In this document: in pieces, positions 1 to 8,280 of the stretch
Layout of the letters: every line of letters begins with the position of its first letter
Numbering within the stretch: position 1 is the first letter of the stretch
Origin: Deinococcus fonticola
GTDB taxonomy: Bacteria > Deinococcota > Deinococci > Deinococcales > Deinococcaceae
Reading direction: 5' to 3'
Assembly: GCF_004634215.1 (NCBI RefSeq)
Contig: NZ_SMMH01000038.1
Span: forward strand, 1-27,008
DNA length: 27,008 bases
Notes under the pieces: model-generated
Seen by the model: only the letters and a program-made list of their open reading frames with translations
Databases searched by the model: none
What the model was told of the DNA's origin: nothing
Program-made: the position numbers and the translations under genes

Positions 1-52
1 CTTCCTGGAGCAGTTTGATGATCTGGTCTTCGGTAAACTGACGGATTTTCAT
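1..52 (-). CDS. IS3-family transposase OrfA, N-terminal part only
   Basis: Seventeen codons are visible, beginning MKIRQFTEDQIIKLLQE, before the gene runs off the left edge. The same start, with a few substitutions, opens the OrfA at 6207. In IS3 elements OrfA carries a helix-turn-helix that binds the element ends and is joined to the catalytic OrfB by programmed frameshifting. A GAGG ribosome-binding site lies about 8 bases upstream of the ATG, inside the shared leader. Whether this copy is intact cannot be seen. Confidence 0.75.
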   Translation of the reverse strand, partial: MKIRQFTEDQIIKLLQE

Positions 53-136
53 GACTGGGCCTCGCTTTCCAGCTTAGGGCTGGGTTCGAGCCTTTGTCTC
101 TAGGGACTCACCGTCCAGTTTCTGGGGAGCACTCCA
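1..136 (-). mobile_element. Left end of an IS3-family element, entering from outside the window
   Basis: The reverse complement of these bases closely matches 6123-6260, where a second copy of the same element begins. Both copies share a terminal stretch starting TGGAGTG, then CCCCAGAAACTGGA, a leader of about 75 bases, and the start of the same OrfA. The outer end is placed at 136 because the similarity stops there and an IS4-type transposase reading frame resumes at exactly 137. The rest of the element lies to the left of the window. The family assignment comes from OrfA and from the better-preserved copy at 6123. The exact terminus could be off by a few bases. Confidence 0.8.
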
Positions 137-526
137 GTCATCATCGCCACCGATTTTGGCGCTCGGAAGACCTGGAAGCTCTACAAGAAGCGTTGGTCGA
201 TTGAGTGCACCTTCAGCAGCTTTAAAACGCGGGGCTTCAATTTGGAGCGGACAGGAATTATGGAAAAGAGCCGTCTGGGGCGACTCTTCGGGCTGGTGAC
301 ACTGGCCTGGATGTTCTGTCTGAGACTCGGGGTCTGGCTGGGCCAGACCCACCCTATCTCTGTCCTGAAGCATGGTCGCAAGGCAGTCAGTCTCGTGCGG
401 CATGGCGCTCAGCATCTCGTGGATGCTCTGCGCTGGAAACCCGAACAACTCATCGCTTTCTTGGGTCTGCTCACTCGTCCCTTTTGCCCGCCAGGCGCGG
501 CTGGAGACGAAGTTGTCACCTACTGA
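137..526 (+). pseudogene. C-terminal fragment of an IS4-family transposase, cut by the IS3 element
   Basis: An open frame runs from the IS3 junction at 137 to the TAG-free stop at 524-526. It contains the IS4-family signature Y-x2-R-x3-E-x6-K (YKKRWSIECTFSSFK, 179-223), which carries the third catalytic acid, followed by a conserved region GFNLE and a hydrophobic helix. The first two catalytic aspartates and the N-terminus are missing, so this cannot be an active transposase. The frame starts exactly where the IS3 end stops, so the IS3 element most simply inserted into this older element. It is a different transposase from the one at 6657. The ATG at 242 is internal and not a real start. Confidence 0.8.
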
Positions 527-833
527 GGCCGAAAAGAACCTCGGCGACACAGCGAAGCGAGTCTATTCGTCGGTGTGGCAGGCGTTCTTTGAGATATGCG
601 GTGAAGGTGTCAAAATGATTCAGCACACACTATAAACTGCCCCTTACCATTCTTTTCTGGGTCCCAGGCGACATTTACTTCAACCTGTCAGGTGCTGAGG
701 ATCCAGACGATTCAGCGTTCATTATCGAAGATTGAAGGCGGCTTTAGCCGCAACAGAACCCCTGCACTGAAAGTGCAGGGTCGTTCAGTTCAGCGACGCA
801 AAACCGAGTCAACCCCAACTGGGGTTGAAGACG
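527..833. other. Intergenic region: presumed right end of the old IS plus three hairpins
   Basis: No convincing gene is present. The first part presumably holds the right end of the degenerate IS4-type element, but no matching inverted repeat is visible because the left end is gone. The last 100 bases carry three compact palindromes, listed separately, downstream of the protease gene, which ends at 834. Confidence 0.5.
738..827. repeat. Cluster of three perfect hairpins
   Basis: Three separate inverted repeats lie within 90 bases. They are GCGGCTTTAGCCGC (738-751), a 9-bp stem CCCTGCACT/AGTGCAGGG with a 3-base loop (760-780), and CAACCCCA/TGGGGTTG (810-827). All lie in the 3' flank of the minus-strand protease gene. 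None is followed by a long T-run, so they may be transcript-stabilising or REP-like elements as much as terminators. Termination or stabilisation of the protease mRNA is an inference. Confidence 0.6.
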
Positions 834-3044
834 TTATTGCGGTTTGACTTCTAGAGCAAAGAGGTTCCCCTTGCTGTTGGCGAATGTACCGCTGTAGGGC
901 TGCTCACCGTTGGTGGGACTCAGGTGGCTGTTTGCACCGGCCTGGAGGTAGTACGTACCGTCGGCAGGGAGCGTCACGGAGAGAATATTGGTGGTCAAGT
1001 TGGGTTTGAGGGGTTTGCCCAGCGTGTCCTTGAGCGTCACTCCCTGAGCATCACGGATGTACACGATGCCCCACATGCTTCCCAGTGGAGCGGTGGGGTG
1101 GTACTTGTCGAACAGGGTGATGTTGAGTTTCTGGCCGGCCTTGCCTTCGAACTTGTAGAAGTCCACGTCGCCGGTGGCAGGCGTGCAGGTGCTGGCGCAG
1201 CTGTCTTTGTAAATCAGGGCTGTGTTGGTGCGCGTGCCAATGGTGATGGGCGAGGCGGATTGCAAGGTGTCGTTGGGTTCATACGTGTCAACGATGGGTT
1301 CAACGTACCCTTTGTCCAGGGTGATGGTGACGGTGGGGGTGGTAGCGGCGGTGGTGCCGGAAGTGATGGTGACCTTACCGGTGTACGTGCCGCGAAGGGT
1401 GGCCGAGGCGTCAGCGGTGAGGTCAGGGCCGCCCACGCGAATAGTGTACTCCCCCGGTGCCATTGCCAGGAACTGCGCGACCCCTTTGTTATCCGTTTGC
1501 GCGCCGTAAATAGCGCCGTTCGTGCCGTCTTTCTCAATGATGACATCGGACGGCTGGGTCATGACGGTGGTCGTGCCGTCCGGTTTGGTGAACTGCACAA
1601 GGACGCGCAGCGCCCCCCCCTTCTCGGGCATGGCGCCCGTCTTGAGGCGTTGTGCGAGTGCGCCGAGGTCGATTCGGCCATAGCCGGTGCCCTTGTCGAA
1701 GCCGCTGGGGTTCTCGCCTATGCTGCCGTCAGCCGTTTCTTCCATCAGGCGGCGCACCTGGTATGGATCCAGGTCTGGTCTGGCCCCCAGGATCAGGGCC
1801 GCAGTCGCCGAAGTGTAAGGGCCGGAGAAGGAAGTGCCACTCATCAGGATGTAGCCGCTGCCGACCGGAGGGGTCGCGCCGGTCTTGCGGGTGCCGTCCT
1901 CGTTGATGAACAGTGGCGAGGTCATCAGCACGTCACTGCCAGGTGCAGCGACACTGATATGACGCCCGAAAGTCGAGAAACTGGCCTTGGTGTTGTTGAT
2001 GGCCAGCGCGGCAGAAGGAATCACGCCGGCAAACAGGGCGGGGCGCTGGTAGTACTCGCGGGATTCGTTGCCGGCGGACACGACGACCGTGACATTGCGG
2101 GCCAGGGCGTAGTCCATGGCGAGTTTAATGAGGGGGTCGTACCCGGCACCGCCCCAGGAGTTGTTGATGACTTTGGCACCGTTGTCCGTCATCCACACGA
2201 TGGCTTTGGCGACGCCGGCCGAGCCGACACTGCCGGGCTGGAACATGGCGGCCGTGAAATATTTGGCGTCCGGTGCCACCCCGACGATGCCTTTGCCGTC
2301 GCGGGCTGCCGCGATGGTGGAGACGACGGCCGTGCCGTGCTCGATATTCTGGTCAACCTGGTTGTCGACGGGCATGGGCGTGGCGCCAAACGCGTCGATG
2401 GCATCAATCCAGCTCTGGACGGTGGTGTAGGTCTTGTCGGCCTTGGGATCGTAGGCCTTGCCGCCCCAGTTGGCACGCAGATCCGGATGAGACACGTCCA
2501 CCGGGTCGTCGATCACGCCGACAGTAACGCCCTGACCGGTGAATCCAGCGTCCCAGGCTGCCTTGGCATTCATGTGCTCGCTGTCCAGCGCGTACTGAGG
2601 CAACTCGTCGAACACCTGGTTGACGACGGCCAGGGGACTCAGTTCGGCACTGGTACCCTGTTTTGTGTACGTGGGACGCTCCCACACCTGTTGGGGCGCG
2701 GCAAAGCTCACGCGGCCTTCCTCACTGAGGCGGCGGGCGAGTTCCAGGGCGTTGCGGTTCGGGAGTTGCAGCACGGCCACATCCAGTGCCGGAATCCGGT
2801 CAATGACTTTCGCGCCTAGTTCGGCGGCGATGTCCTGAGCGGCCAGACCACCGAGCCCGACGACCAACTGGTCACTGACGTAGTGGTTCCCCGTGCGGGC
2901 GTCCACGCTGACGTTGGCGAGGTTGATGTCCGGGGTGGGGTGAGCGCCGTTCAGGGTGGGAGTGCGGCTGGGCGTGGTCGGCTGTTGCTGACAGGCGGCG
3001 AGCAGGGCAGTGAGGCTCAGTGCCGCGAGGGAAATTCGTTTCAT
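834..3044 (-). CDS. S8 (subtilisin-like) serine protease, lipoprotein, with PPC-type C-terminal region
   Basis: The product has 736 residues. A lipoprotein signal peptide ends in LAAC, with the lipid-carrying Cys18. A propeptide-like region precedes the catalytic domain. The catalytic triad is visible: Asp179 in VIDDPVD, His236 in EHGTAV and Ser405 in GTSFSGP, with the oxyanion Asn326 in SAGNES. After about residue 460 comes a carboxypeptidase-regulatory/Ig-like beta region. A PPC-like domain follows (DTYEPNDT ... DVDFYKFEG ... GTYYLQ), typical of secreted subtilases. The start is fixed by AAGGAG about 10 bases upstream. It lies 84 bases downstream of the large lipoprotein gene on the same strand, so co-transcription is likely. 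It probably acts at the cell surface as a broad protease; the substrate is unknown. The triad and domain order make the family call firm. Confidence 0.93.
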   Translation of the reverse strand: MKRISLAALSLTALLAACQQQPTTPSRTPTLNGAHPTPDINLANVSVDARTGNHYVSDQLVVGLGGLAAQDIAAELGAKVIDRIPALDVAVLQLPNRNALELARRLSEEGRVSFAAPQQVWERPTYTKQGTSAELSPLAVVNQVFDELPQYALDSEHMNAKAAWDAGFTGQGVTVGVIDDPVDVSHPDLRANWGGKAYDPKADKTYTTVQSWIDAIDAFGATPMPVDNQVDQNIEHGTAVVSTIAAARDGKGIVGVAPDAKYFTAAMFQPGSVGSAGVAKAIVWMTDNGAKVINNSWGGAGYDPLIKLAMDYALARNVTVVVSAGNESREYYQRPALFAGVIPSAALAINNTKASFSTFGRHISVAAPGSDVLMTSPLFINEDGTRKTGATPPVGSGYILMSGTSFSGPYTSATAALILGARPDLDPYQVRRLMEETADGSIGENPSGFDKGTGYGRIDLGALAQRLKTGAMPEKGGALRVLVQFTKPDGTTTVMTQPSDVIIEKDGTNGAIYGAQTDNKGVAQFLAMAPGEYTIRVGGPDLTADASATLRGTYTGKVTITSGTTAATTPTVTITLDKGYVEPIVDTYEPNDTLQSASPITIGTRTNTALIYKDSCASTCTPATGDVDFYKFEGKAGQKLNITLFDKYHPTAPLGSMWGIVYIRDAQGVTLKDTLGKPLKPNLTTNILSVTLPADGTYYLQAGANSHLSPTNGEQPYSGTFANSKGNLFALEVKPQ

Positions 3045-3089
3045 GGCGGGAACTCCTTGGTGGGCAGGAACAGGGCGGAGCTATGGCCA

Positions 3090-3119
3090 GCTGGAAAGAA
3101 TCATCAGCTCCTTTCCAGC
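3090..3119 (-). promoter_or_regulatory. Intergenic hairpin between the two lipoprotein genes
   Basis: A perfect 9-bp stem GCTGGAAAG/CTTTCCAGC encloses a 12-base loop in the 84-base gap between the surface protein and the protease. There is no T-run, so it is not a normal terminator. It could be an mRNA processing or stability element that sets different levels of the two products; that role is an inference. Confidence 0.5.
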
Positions 3120-3128
3120 CGGCGAGGG

Positions 3129-5777
3129 TCAGGGACGGGTGATGAAGTGGTGAATGGTGCTGACACTCTGGGTCACGCCCCCGGGAACGACCTTGGTGGT
3201 GTCCGGGTCGCTGTACACGGCGTACGCCACGACGGGATTGGTGGCGGATTCAGGCTGGGTGGGATCCTGAAGGCGGTAGGTGTAGGCGCGGTGCAGCAGC
3301 CAGCTGTAGCGGCGGTTGGCCTGCAGGGGAAGGGGGGCGAGGCCGGAGCGCACACGCGACAGGTCATGCGGGATTTTCAGGGTGTCGGTCGCGGCGTCGT
3401 ACGTGACCCACTTGCTGTAATCGCGGGTGTCGGTGCCGGCCCCGGTGATGCTGAACGTGCCGTTTTGCGAGATGACCCGCAGCGAGGGGGCGTCCATGTT
3501 GCTGACGGACGTAAACGTGTCACTGACGCGCAGATCCACACGCAGGCCCGTGGCACCGCCGTTGAAGGCGTTCGTCTTGAAGGTGTAGACGGGCAGCAGC
3601 TCCACGCCCGTCTGCTCGGCACCCGGCGTCAGAAGTTGCGGCGTGAATGGTGTGAGCAGGCGAGTACTGACGCGATCGGGAACGGCGCTGAGGGCCTCGT
3701 TGCTGCCGATCGCCTTGACGCGGTAGTAGTAGTCCTGACCGACTTGCAGGGTGGCGGTGTTGTCGGTGGCGGCGCAGCGTTTGGTGGTGGCGCTGCACTG
3801 TGCCGCGCTTGCGAAAGCGACTTCGGCATAAGGGCCATCGGCAGCGGTGGCGCGCAGCACGCGATACCCGGTCAAGCCGTCGGTGCTGGCGGGCATGTCC
3901 CACGACACGGTGACCCAGCTGTTGGTGTCTTTCTGGGCAGCCTGGGGAGTCAGGTCAGGGGTGGGTGCCTCGTAAATGTAGTTGATGCGTTCACTGGTGG
4001 TGTACCCGACGGCACTGACGCCGGTGGGCGCGGCGACGTTGCCGGCAGCGGCGCTGCGCTCCAGGCGAATCGGAACAAGGTAAGCGGAGCGGTTATTGTT
4101 GAAATCCAGAGCGGACACCTGAACGTAGATGTCGCCTTTCAGGCCGGTGGCGTCCATGGTTACCTGCCCGCTGTCCTGTTTGTTCATGCCTGGAATGACG
4201 CTGCCCGCGTCGATCGGGGACAGGTTGGTGCGGAATTCGCTCATCTGCCCGCTGGCATCGAAGGACACCAGAGAGAACATCAGGTACTTCAGTTGCAGGG
4301 GGGTGGGGTTGTCCGTGGTGGTGTAAGCCCGCAGTTGAATGCTGTCATTCATGACCGTGCCGGGCGTGAGGGTTTTCCAGTCCACGGCCGCGCCGGTGGC
4401 GTTCAGGGCAGTGGGGGTCAGCAGGGCAAGCTTGGCGGTCGTTTTGCTGGCTGTGGGGTTCTGCGCGTCGAACTGCGCGACTTTCAGGCGGTGGTTGATG
4501 CCGGCTTTGGCAATGGCTCCGTTAAATTCGGAGCCGGCGGCGCCCGTTTTGCTGAATACCAGGTCGTAGCTGCCTTCGGGAATCTTGGCGAACTCGGCAT
4601 AACCGCTGGCATTCGTCTGGGCCTCGGCCAGGACGCGGGTGCGGTCGCCGGTCTTGTAGATGCGGACGGTCGAGCCCTGCACCCCTTCGCCGCGGTTGGA
4701 GCGGATCAGGTCGGTGGCCAGGGTGGCTGGGCCGCTGCCCAGAAACGGCGGCGGCGTGTTGGGGATGTTGACGGTCAGGGTCGTCTGGGCGGTGGCGGTG
4801 TTGCCGCTGGTGTCCGTGGCGACGGCGCGGATGCTGCGGGTGCCGTTGTCGGCGGCGGTGTAGGCCTTGATCCACTCGTAGGGCGCCTGAGTGTCCGTGC
4901 CGAGCAACGCGGCGCCGTCATAGAAGCTGACGCTCTTGACGCCCTTATTGTCTGTGGCAGTGGCGCGGATGGTGGCGGAACCGGCCGTGGTCAGGGTGGT
5001 GGGCGTGACGCTTACACTGACGGTGGGGGGCGTCTTGTCGAGGGCCAGAGAAGCGGGGTTGTCCGTGACGGCAAACACCAGGCGGAAGCTGGCCGGGTCG
5101 TATTTGGGCTGCGAGGCCATAGGGACGCGGGTGGCGAAGGTCACGGTCTGGGAGCCGCCGGCCGGGAGAGCGCGGCCCTGCCAGCCTTCCTGGAAGATGC
5201 GGACGACGGTCGTGCCTTTGGGCGCGGTGACTTTCAGGGCGCGGGTGTCGAGCTCACGGACAAAGGGGGTGGCGTTGGGGTCCACCTCGCTGGTACCGGT
5301 CGTGCTGTTGAAGCGGTAAGCGGTGGTCAGCACCATCTCGGCGGCGCGGGAACTGACGCTGGTGCCGTCGAAGGAACGGACTTCCAGGAAGGGGGTGGTG
5401 CCGATGGTGGCGTTGCTGCCAGAGGTGTCCACGGGGACATAAGTGGGCACACCGATGTTCTGGGTGGTGGGGTTGGTGACTTTAAAGCTGACCTGAATGT
5501 AACGGGTTCGGCTGACTTCGTCGGTATGCGTGCCGATAGATTGCAGGGTGTACTGCAGGCCCTGGACTTCGGTGTTCGGGGCAACAGTCATGGGCGAGAC
5601 TTGGCTGCTGGGTTTGTCAGTGTCGAGGCCACTGACATTCAGTTCATACAGACCGTAGTCGCGCAGTGCCTGATCGGGCGCGCTCACAGGCGGGTTGTGT
5701 GTGTCGGGGGCGGGAGCAGTTCCGCAGGCGGCGAGGGTTAGCAGACCAAGGAGCAGCAAGGCTCTGGGGTTCTTCAT
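3129..5777 (-). CDS. Large Ig-like/fibronectin-type surface lipoprotein
   Basis: The product has 882 residues from the ATG at 5777. That start is chosen because AGGAG lies just upstream and a clean lipoprotein signal follows (LTLAAC, Cys18); a longer frame to 5891 has no such support. Order of regions: a beta-rich N-terminal part, an Ig-like domain with the pattern DKTPPTVSVSVTP ... GNTATAQTTLTV around residues 250-350, a carboxypeptidase-regulatory-like segment (GVQGSTVRIYK ... GYAEFAKIPEGSYDLVFSK), and a fibronectin type III-like domain (SWVTVSWDMPASTDGLTGYRVLR). There is no catalytic motif. Such proteins usually bind polymers or other surface proteins. It is probably co-transcribed with the downstream protease, which suggests they act together outside the membrane (inference). 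Confidence 0.85.
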   Translation of the reverse strand: MKNPRALLLLGLLTLAACGTAPAPDTHNPPVSAPDQALRDYGLYELNVSGLDTDKPSSQVSPMTVAPNTEVQGLQYTLQSIGTHTDEVSRTRYIQVSFKVTNPTTQNIGVPTYVPVDTSGSNATIGTTPFLEVRSFDGTSVSSRAAEMVLTTAYRFNSTTGTSEVDPNATPFVRELDTRALKVTAPKGTTVVRIFQEGWQGRALPAGGSQTVTFATRVPMASQPKYDPASFRLVFAVTDNPASLALDKTPPTVSVSVTPTTLTTAGSATIRATATDNKGVKSVSFYDGAALLGTDTQAPYEWIKAYTAADNGTRSIRAVATDTSGNTATAQTTLTVNIPNTPPPFLGSGPATLATDLIRSNRGEGVQGSTVRIYKTGDRTRVLAEAQTNASGYAEFAKIPEGSYDLVFSKTGAAGSEFNGAIAKAGINHRLKVAQFDAQNPTASKTTAKLALLTPTALNATGAAVDWKTLTPGTVMNDSIQLRAYTTTDNPTPLQLKYLMFSLVSFDASGQMSEFRTNLSPIDAGSVIPGMNKQDSGQVTMDATGLKGDIYVQVSALDFNNNRSAYLVPIRLERSAAAGNVAAPTGVSAVGYTTSERINYIYEAPTPDLTPQAAQKDTNSWVTVSWDMPASTDGLTGYRVLRATAADGPYAEVAFASAAQCSATTKRCAATDNTATLQVGQDYYYRVKAIGSNEALSAVPDRVSTRLLTPFTPQLLTPGAEQTGVELLPVYTFKTNAFNGGATGLRVDLRVSDTFTSVSNMDAPSLRVISQNGTFSITGAGTDTRDYSKWVTYDAATDTLKIPHDLSRVRSGLAPLPLQANRRYSWLLHRAYTYRLQDPTQPESATNPVVAYAVYSDPDTTKVVPGGVTQSVSTIHHFITRP

Positions 5778-6122
5778 GAAGTACTCCTGTAAGTCGAAAG
5801 TGAGGGAGGGCTTGCTGTAGTAATGAGGGGTCTTGCATTGAGGCGCAGCTTTGAGATTGGCTGGGCCGGCCAGAAACCAGGGACTCAGCAACGGGAGGCC
5901 AGTAGAACGTTCATGCTTTGAGTCTTCCCAGCCCGCAATGCGACCTGGCTACACCAGACGCCCATCCGTCTTTTCAGCGAACGGATGAGAGTTTTGTGCT
6001 GACCTGTCTCAGATGGAACTTACCCATGACATTTCATGAGAAACTTGGGGAAGCTTGATGAACTTGGGCATTGTAATATCATGGTTCCTGAATGGCAAAT
6101 GAACCGAGTGCACTTCTTCAGC
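5778..6122. other. Intergenic region upstream of the lipoprotein gene
   Basis: It holds the 5' region of the minus-strand lipoprotein gene and the flank of the IS3 remnant. There is a hairpin CATCCGT/ACGGATG at 5963-5987 followed by GAGAGTTTTG on the plus strand, perhaps a weak terminator. I see no gene. No convincing sigma-70-type promoter can be picked by eye. Confidence 0.5.
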
Positions 6123-6598
6123 TGGAGTGTCCCCCAGAAACTGGAAGGTAAGTCGCTAGAGACAAAGTCTCGACCCCAGCCCTAAGCTGGAAAGTGAGGC
6201 CCAGTCATGAAAATCCGTCAGTTTACCCAAGACCGGATCATCAACCTCCTCCAAGAAGGCAAAAAGGGCGAGAAGCCTGTCGAAGACCCTTGCCGCGACT
6301 TCGGGTGCAGCACCGCGTCCTACTACGCCTGGAAGAAGAGGTACGGCGACATCAACCACGACGAAGCCCGCAGGCTTCTTGGCCAGAACGGACTCGCTTG
6401 AGCAAGCCTGGCCGCTTCGTCAACTGGAGAAGGAAAACGCCCCTCTGCTGCGCATTGTTGGCCAGCAGCGCCTGGAGATCGACGCCATGAAGGACGTGAT
6501 TGGGAGAAAGCGGTAACGCCCACTCAGAAACGTGCCCTGGTCAGGCAACTGATCACTGCGCACATCAAGCCCGAACGGGCTTGTGTTCTGGTGGGCCT
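6123..6598 (+). mobile_element. IS3-family element, right part lost to a later IS insertion
   Basis: It begins with the same end sequence as the copy at 1-136 (TGGAGTG, then CCCCCAGAAACTGGA). It carries OrfA and the first 30 or so codons of OrfB, and stops abruptly where the IS4-family element begins at about 6599. OrfA also contains a frameshift, so the remnant is inactive. Confidence 0.8.
6207..6516 (+). pseudogene. IS3-family transposase OrfA with a frameshift
   Basis: The first frame gives 64 residues beginning MKIRQFTQDRIINLLQEG, a helix-turn-helix with the IS3 pattern SYYAWKKRYG. It stops at 6401. The normal continuation, QLEKENAPLLRIVGQQRLEI and then DAMKDVIGRKR, is present in another frame from about 6387 to 6516. 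That is a leucine-zipper region typical of IS3 OrfA. The total length 310 is one base more than a multiple of three, so a single-base insertion near 6380-6398 (or a two-base loss) explains it. A sequencing error is possible but the element is truncated anyway. Confidence 0.8.
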
Positions 6599-6611
6599 CC
6601 TGACGGCCTGA
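6510..6611 (+). pseudogene. IS3-family transposase OrfB, first 33 codons only
   Basis: The frame overlapping the end of OrfA reads AVTPTQKRALVRQLI and then a segment ending in RACVLVGL, the usual beginning of IS3 OrfB upstream of the DDE integrase core. The IS4-family element cuts it. Its last codons and stop (LTA-stop) come from the IS4-family left end. The catalytic domain is absent. Confidence 0.75.
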
Positions 6612-6627
6612 CAGAAAGTATGAGAAA

Positions 6628-6685
6628 ACGTCCCCGATAGGGAACAATTTCTGTTTATGACGACAAAAACGATCCTCGGGGACGT
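6628..6685 (+). promoter_or_regulatory. Inverted repeat enclosing the transposase start codon
   Basis: ACGTCCCCGA (6628-6637) and TCGGGGACGT (6676-6685) are perfect 10-base complements. They bracket the presumed ribosome-binding region and the ATG at 6657. In mRNA reading through from outside the element this would form a stable stem around the start. Such 5' structures are known to block translation of read-through transcripts in IS10 and IS50. The same repeat occurs in the second copy at 26700-26757. Confidence 0.65.
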
Positions 6686-7853
6686 CCCCCGACTCTACCA
6701 GAATGTCCGACCCTTCCTCAGCGCCCTCTCCTGGAACGATGTCCGCAATGCGGACACCTGTGCCTGGCTCGTCGCAGGGTGCTTGGAAAGCCGAATCTGC
6801 TCCATCCCCGCGTGGGTGAGCGGGCGAATCTCAAAAGCGCAGTTCGCGCAAAGCCGAGAGATTCAGGCCCGCAGGTTTCTGGAGAACCCGAAGGTTGATC
6901 CCTTCGAGATCTATGCGCCGCTGGTCTTCCAAGCCCTTCGTCACTGGGGCGAGCACCGCCTGGTGCTCGCTCTGGACACCAGTATGCTCTTTGGGACATT
7001 CTGCCTGATTCGCTTTGCTGTCACTTTCAGGGGACGATCTCTTCCACTGCATCAGGAAGTCATCCAGCACGAGAGCGCCCAGGTTTCGACCCGACAACTT
7101 CTCCCTGTGCTCGCCCGTGTCAAAGGCCTCCTCGATGCGTTGGGCATCCATGACGTTCGGCTCCTTGCTGATCGAGGTTTTTGCGACAGTGAACTCATGG
7201 ATTGGCTCTGGGCCTGCAAATGGCACTACCGCATCCGTATCAAGTCGAACCTGATCCTCGCTGACCTTGCAGGTCAGCGCCTGTGCAAGCTCGACGACAT
7301 TCGACTCCGCCCCAGGGAAACACGCTGTTTCCACAACGTCGCCATCACCGGGCAGGCGTTTGGCCCAGTCCATGTCGCGGTCGCTCGACCCACAGACGTT
7401 CAGGAGCAGTGGCAGGTCGTGAGCAGCGAGCCGACAGACCTGGAAACGTTCGCTGAGTACGGCGAACGCTTCCAAATCGAAGAGGGCTTCCTGGACGATA
7501 AAAGTGGTCTCCACGGGCTGGAATCCTCGAAGCTCCGTGATGTCACGAGCCTGAACAGGCTCGTCATGGTTCTGGCGCTGGCCACGCTCTTTCTCGTCAC
7601 CAAGGGTGTACAGATCGTCACGGAAGGGAAACGGCGAATGGTCGACGCGCATTGGCAACGTGGGCTGAGTTATCTCAAGATTGGGGAACGGGCCATGCGC
7701 TGGGCACTCAGTCGCGGCCTCGAAGTGTTTACCCACCTGGCACTGCCAGGTGGGCCAGATCCAGAACCTCTGGGCAAACGGAAGAAGAAATGCTCTGACC
7801 CCATTACGTTGCTGGAAGTCGGCTGGACGCTGGTTTTACGCCCTCTCTCATAA
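6657..7853 (+). CDS. IS4-family DDE transposase
   Basis: The product has 398 residues, usual for the family. The catalytic DDE residues are visible: Asp107 in LALDTSM, Asp172 in LLADRGF, and the Glu of the IS4 signature Y-x2-R-x3-E-x6-K ([15 protein letters not shown], around residues 270-285). It binds the terminal inverted repeats and moves the element by cut-and-paste. The frame is intact, so this copy may be active. The start codon sits inside a long inverted repeat. The second copy begins with GTG in place of this ATG. Confidence 0.93.
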   Translation: MTTKTILGDVPRLYQNVRPFLSALSWNDVRNADTCAWLVAGCLESRICSIPAWVSGRISKAQFAQSREIQARRFLENPKVDPFEIYAPLVFQALRHWGEHRLVLALDTSMLFGTFCLIRFAVTFRGRSLPLHQEVIQHESAQVSTRQLLPVLARVKGLLDALGIHDVRLLADRGFCDSELMDWLWACKWHYRIRIKSNLILADLAGQRLCKLDDIRLRPRETRCFHNVAITGQAFGPVHVAVARPTDVQEQWQVVSSEPTDLETFAEYGERFQIEEGFLDDKSGLHGLESSKLRDVTSLNRLVMVLALATLFLVTKGVQIVTEGKRRMVDAHWQRGLSYLKIGERAMRWALSRGLEVFTHLALPGGPDPEPLGKRKKKCSDPITLLEVGWTLVLRPLS

Positions 7854-7859
7854 AGTTTG

Positions 7860-8183
7860 TCAGGCCGCCAGGCCGTGTTCCTTCAATTTTTCCCGTAACC
7901 ACTGCTCGTTGAAGTACAGTGGCCGACCTGCTTTCATGAGTACCTCCACGGGAAGTTCCTTGAGTGGGGAACGACGTTCACTGACCTGTTTTTTGGGAGG
8001 CTCCGGGGGCAGGTCGGCATCGAAAACTTCAAGGATGGCACAGGAAAACTTGATGGTTCGCCGCTTCCAGCGGAAGTGCAACATCAGGTGATGATCGCCA
8101 AGGTGATCAATGCGGCTCAGGCGGATGTCACGGGCCTGGTGCAGCGACTTAGCCAAGCTCGGCTTGGTGGGGATCAGCGCCAT
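7860..8183 (-). pseudogene. Small element-borne gene with its 3' end replaced by the IS
   Basis: The 107-residue frame starts at the ATG at 8183, with AAGGCGG about 8 bases upstream, and follows the primase gene on the same strand with a 97-base gap. I do not recognise the protein. It is basic in the middle (RWKRRTIKF) and ends in a segment like a DNA-binding or specificity tail (GRPLYFNEQWLREKLKEHG). The last three residues, LAA, and the stop come from the terminal repeat of the IS4-family element (host/IS junction about 7872). The original C-terminus has therefore been lost. It presumably belonged to the same integrated element as the primase. Confidence 0.6.
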
Positions 8184-8280
8184 GACGCGACCGCCTTGCT
8201 CACGACCGTCAAGCGACTACAGCTGCCGCAGCGTTTGTTCTGCCTTGGCATCAGATGGATAAGAATGGCAGACCGCAGCA

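Larger units (their letters stand above)
6599..7872 (+). mobile_element. Complete IS4-family insertion sequence, about 1274 bp
   Basis: Imperfect terminal inverted repeats bound one transposase gene. The left end begins CCTGACGGCCTGACAG and the right end (read inward) CCTGGCGGCCTGACAAAC. A second copy with the same orientation starts at 26671, and its left end matches this copy's right end better than this copy's own left end does. I could not find a convincing target-site duplication, which suggests later recombination or deletion at one side. Confidence 0.88.

Noticed and set aside
924..5741. Long open frames on the plus strand opposite the two lipoprotein genes (631 and 952 codons)
   Set aside because: They lie wholly antisense to genes with signal peptides and catalytic motifs. 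They are rich in G, V, A and R as expected for the complement of high-GC coding DNA, and have no domain.
6583..7882. GTGTTC on both sides of the IS4-family element as a target duplication
   Set aside because: The left copy is 10 bases away from the element end while the right copy is 2 bases away, so they are not in duplication positions.
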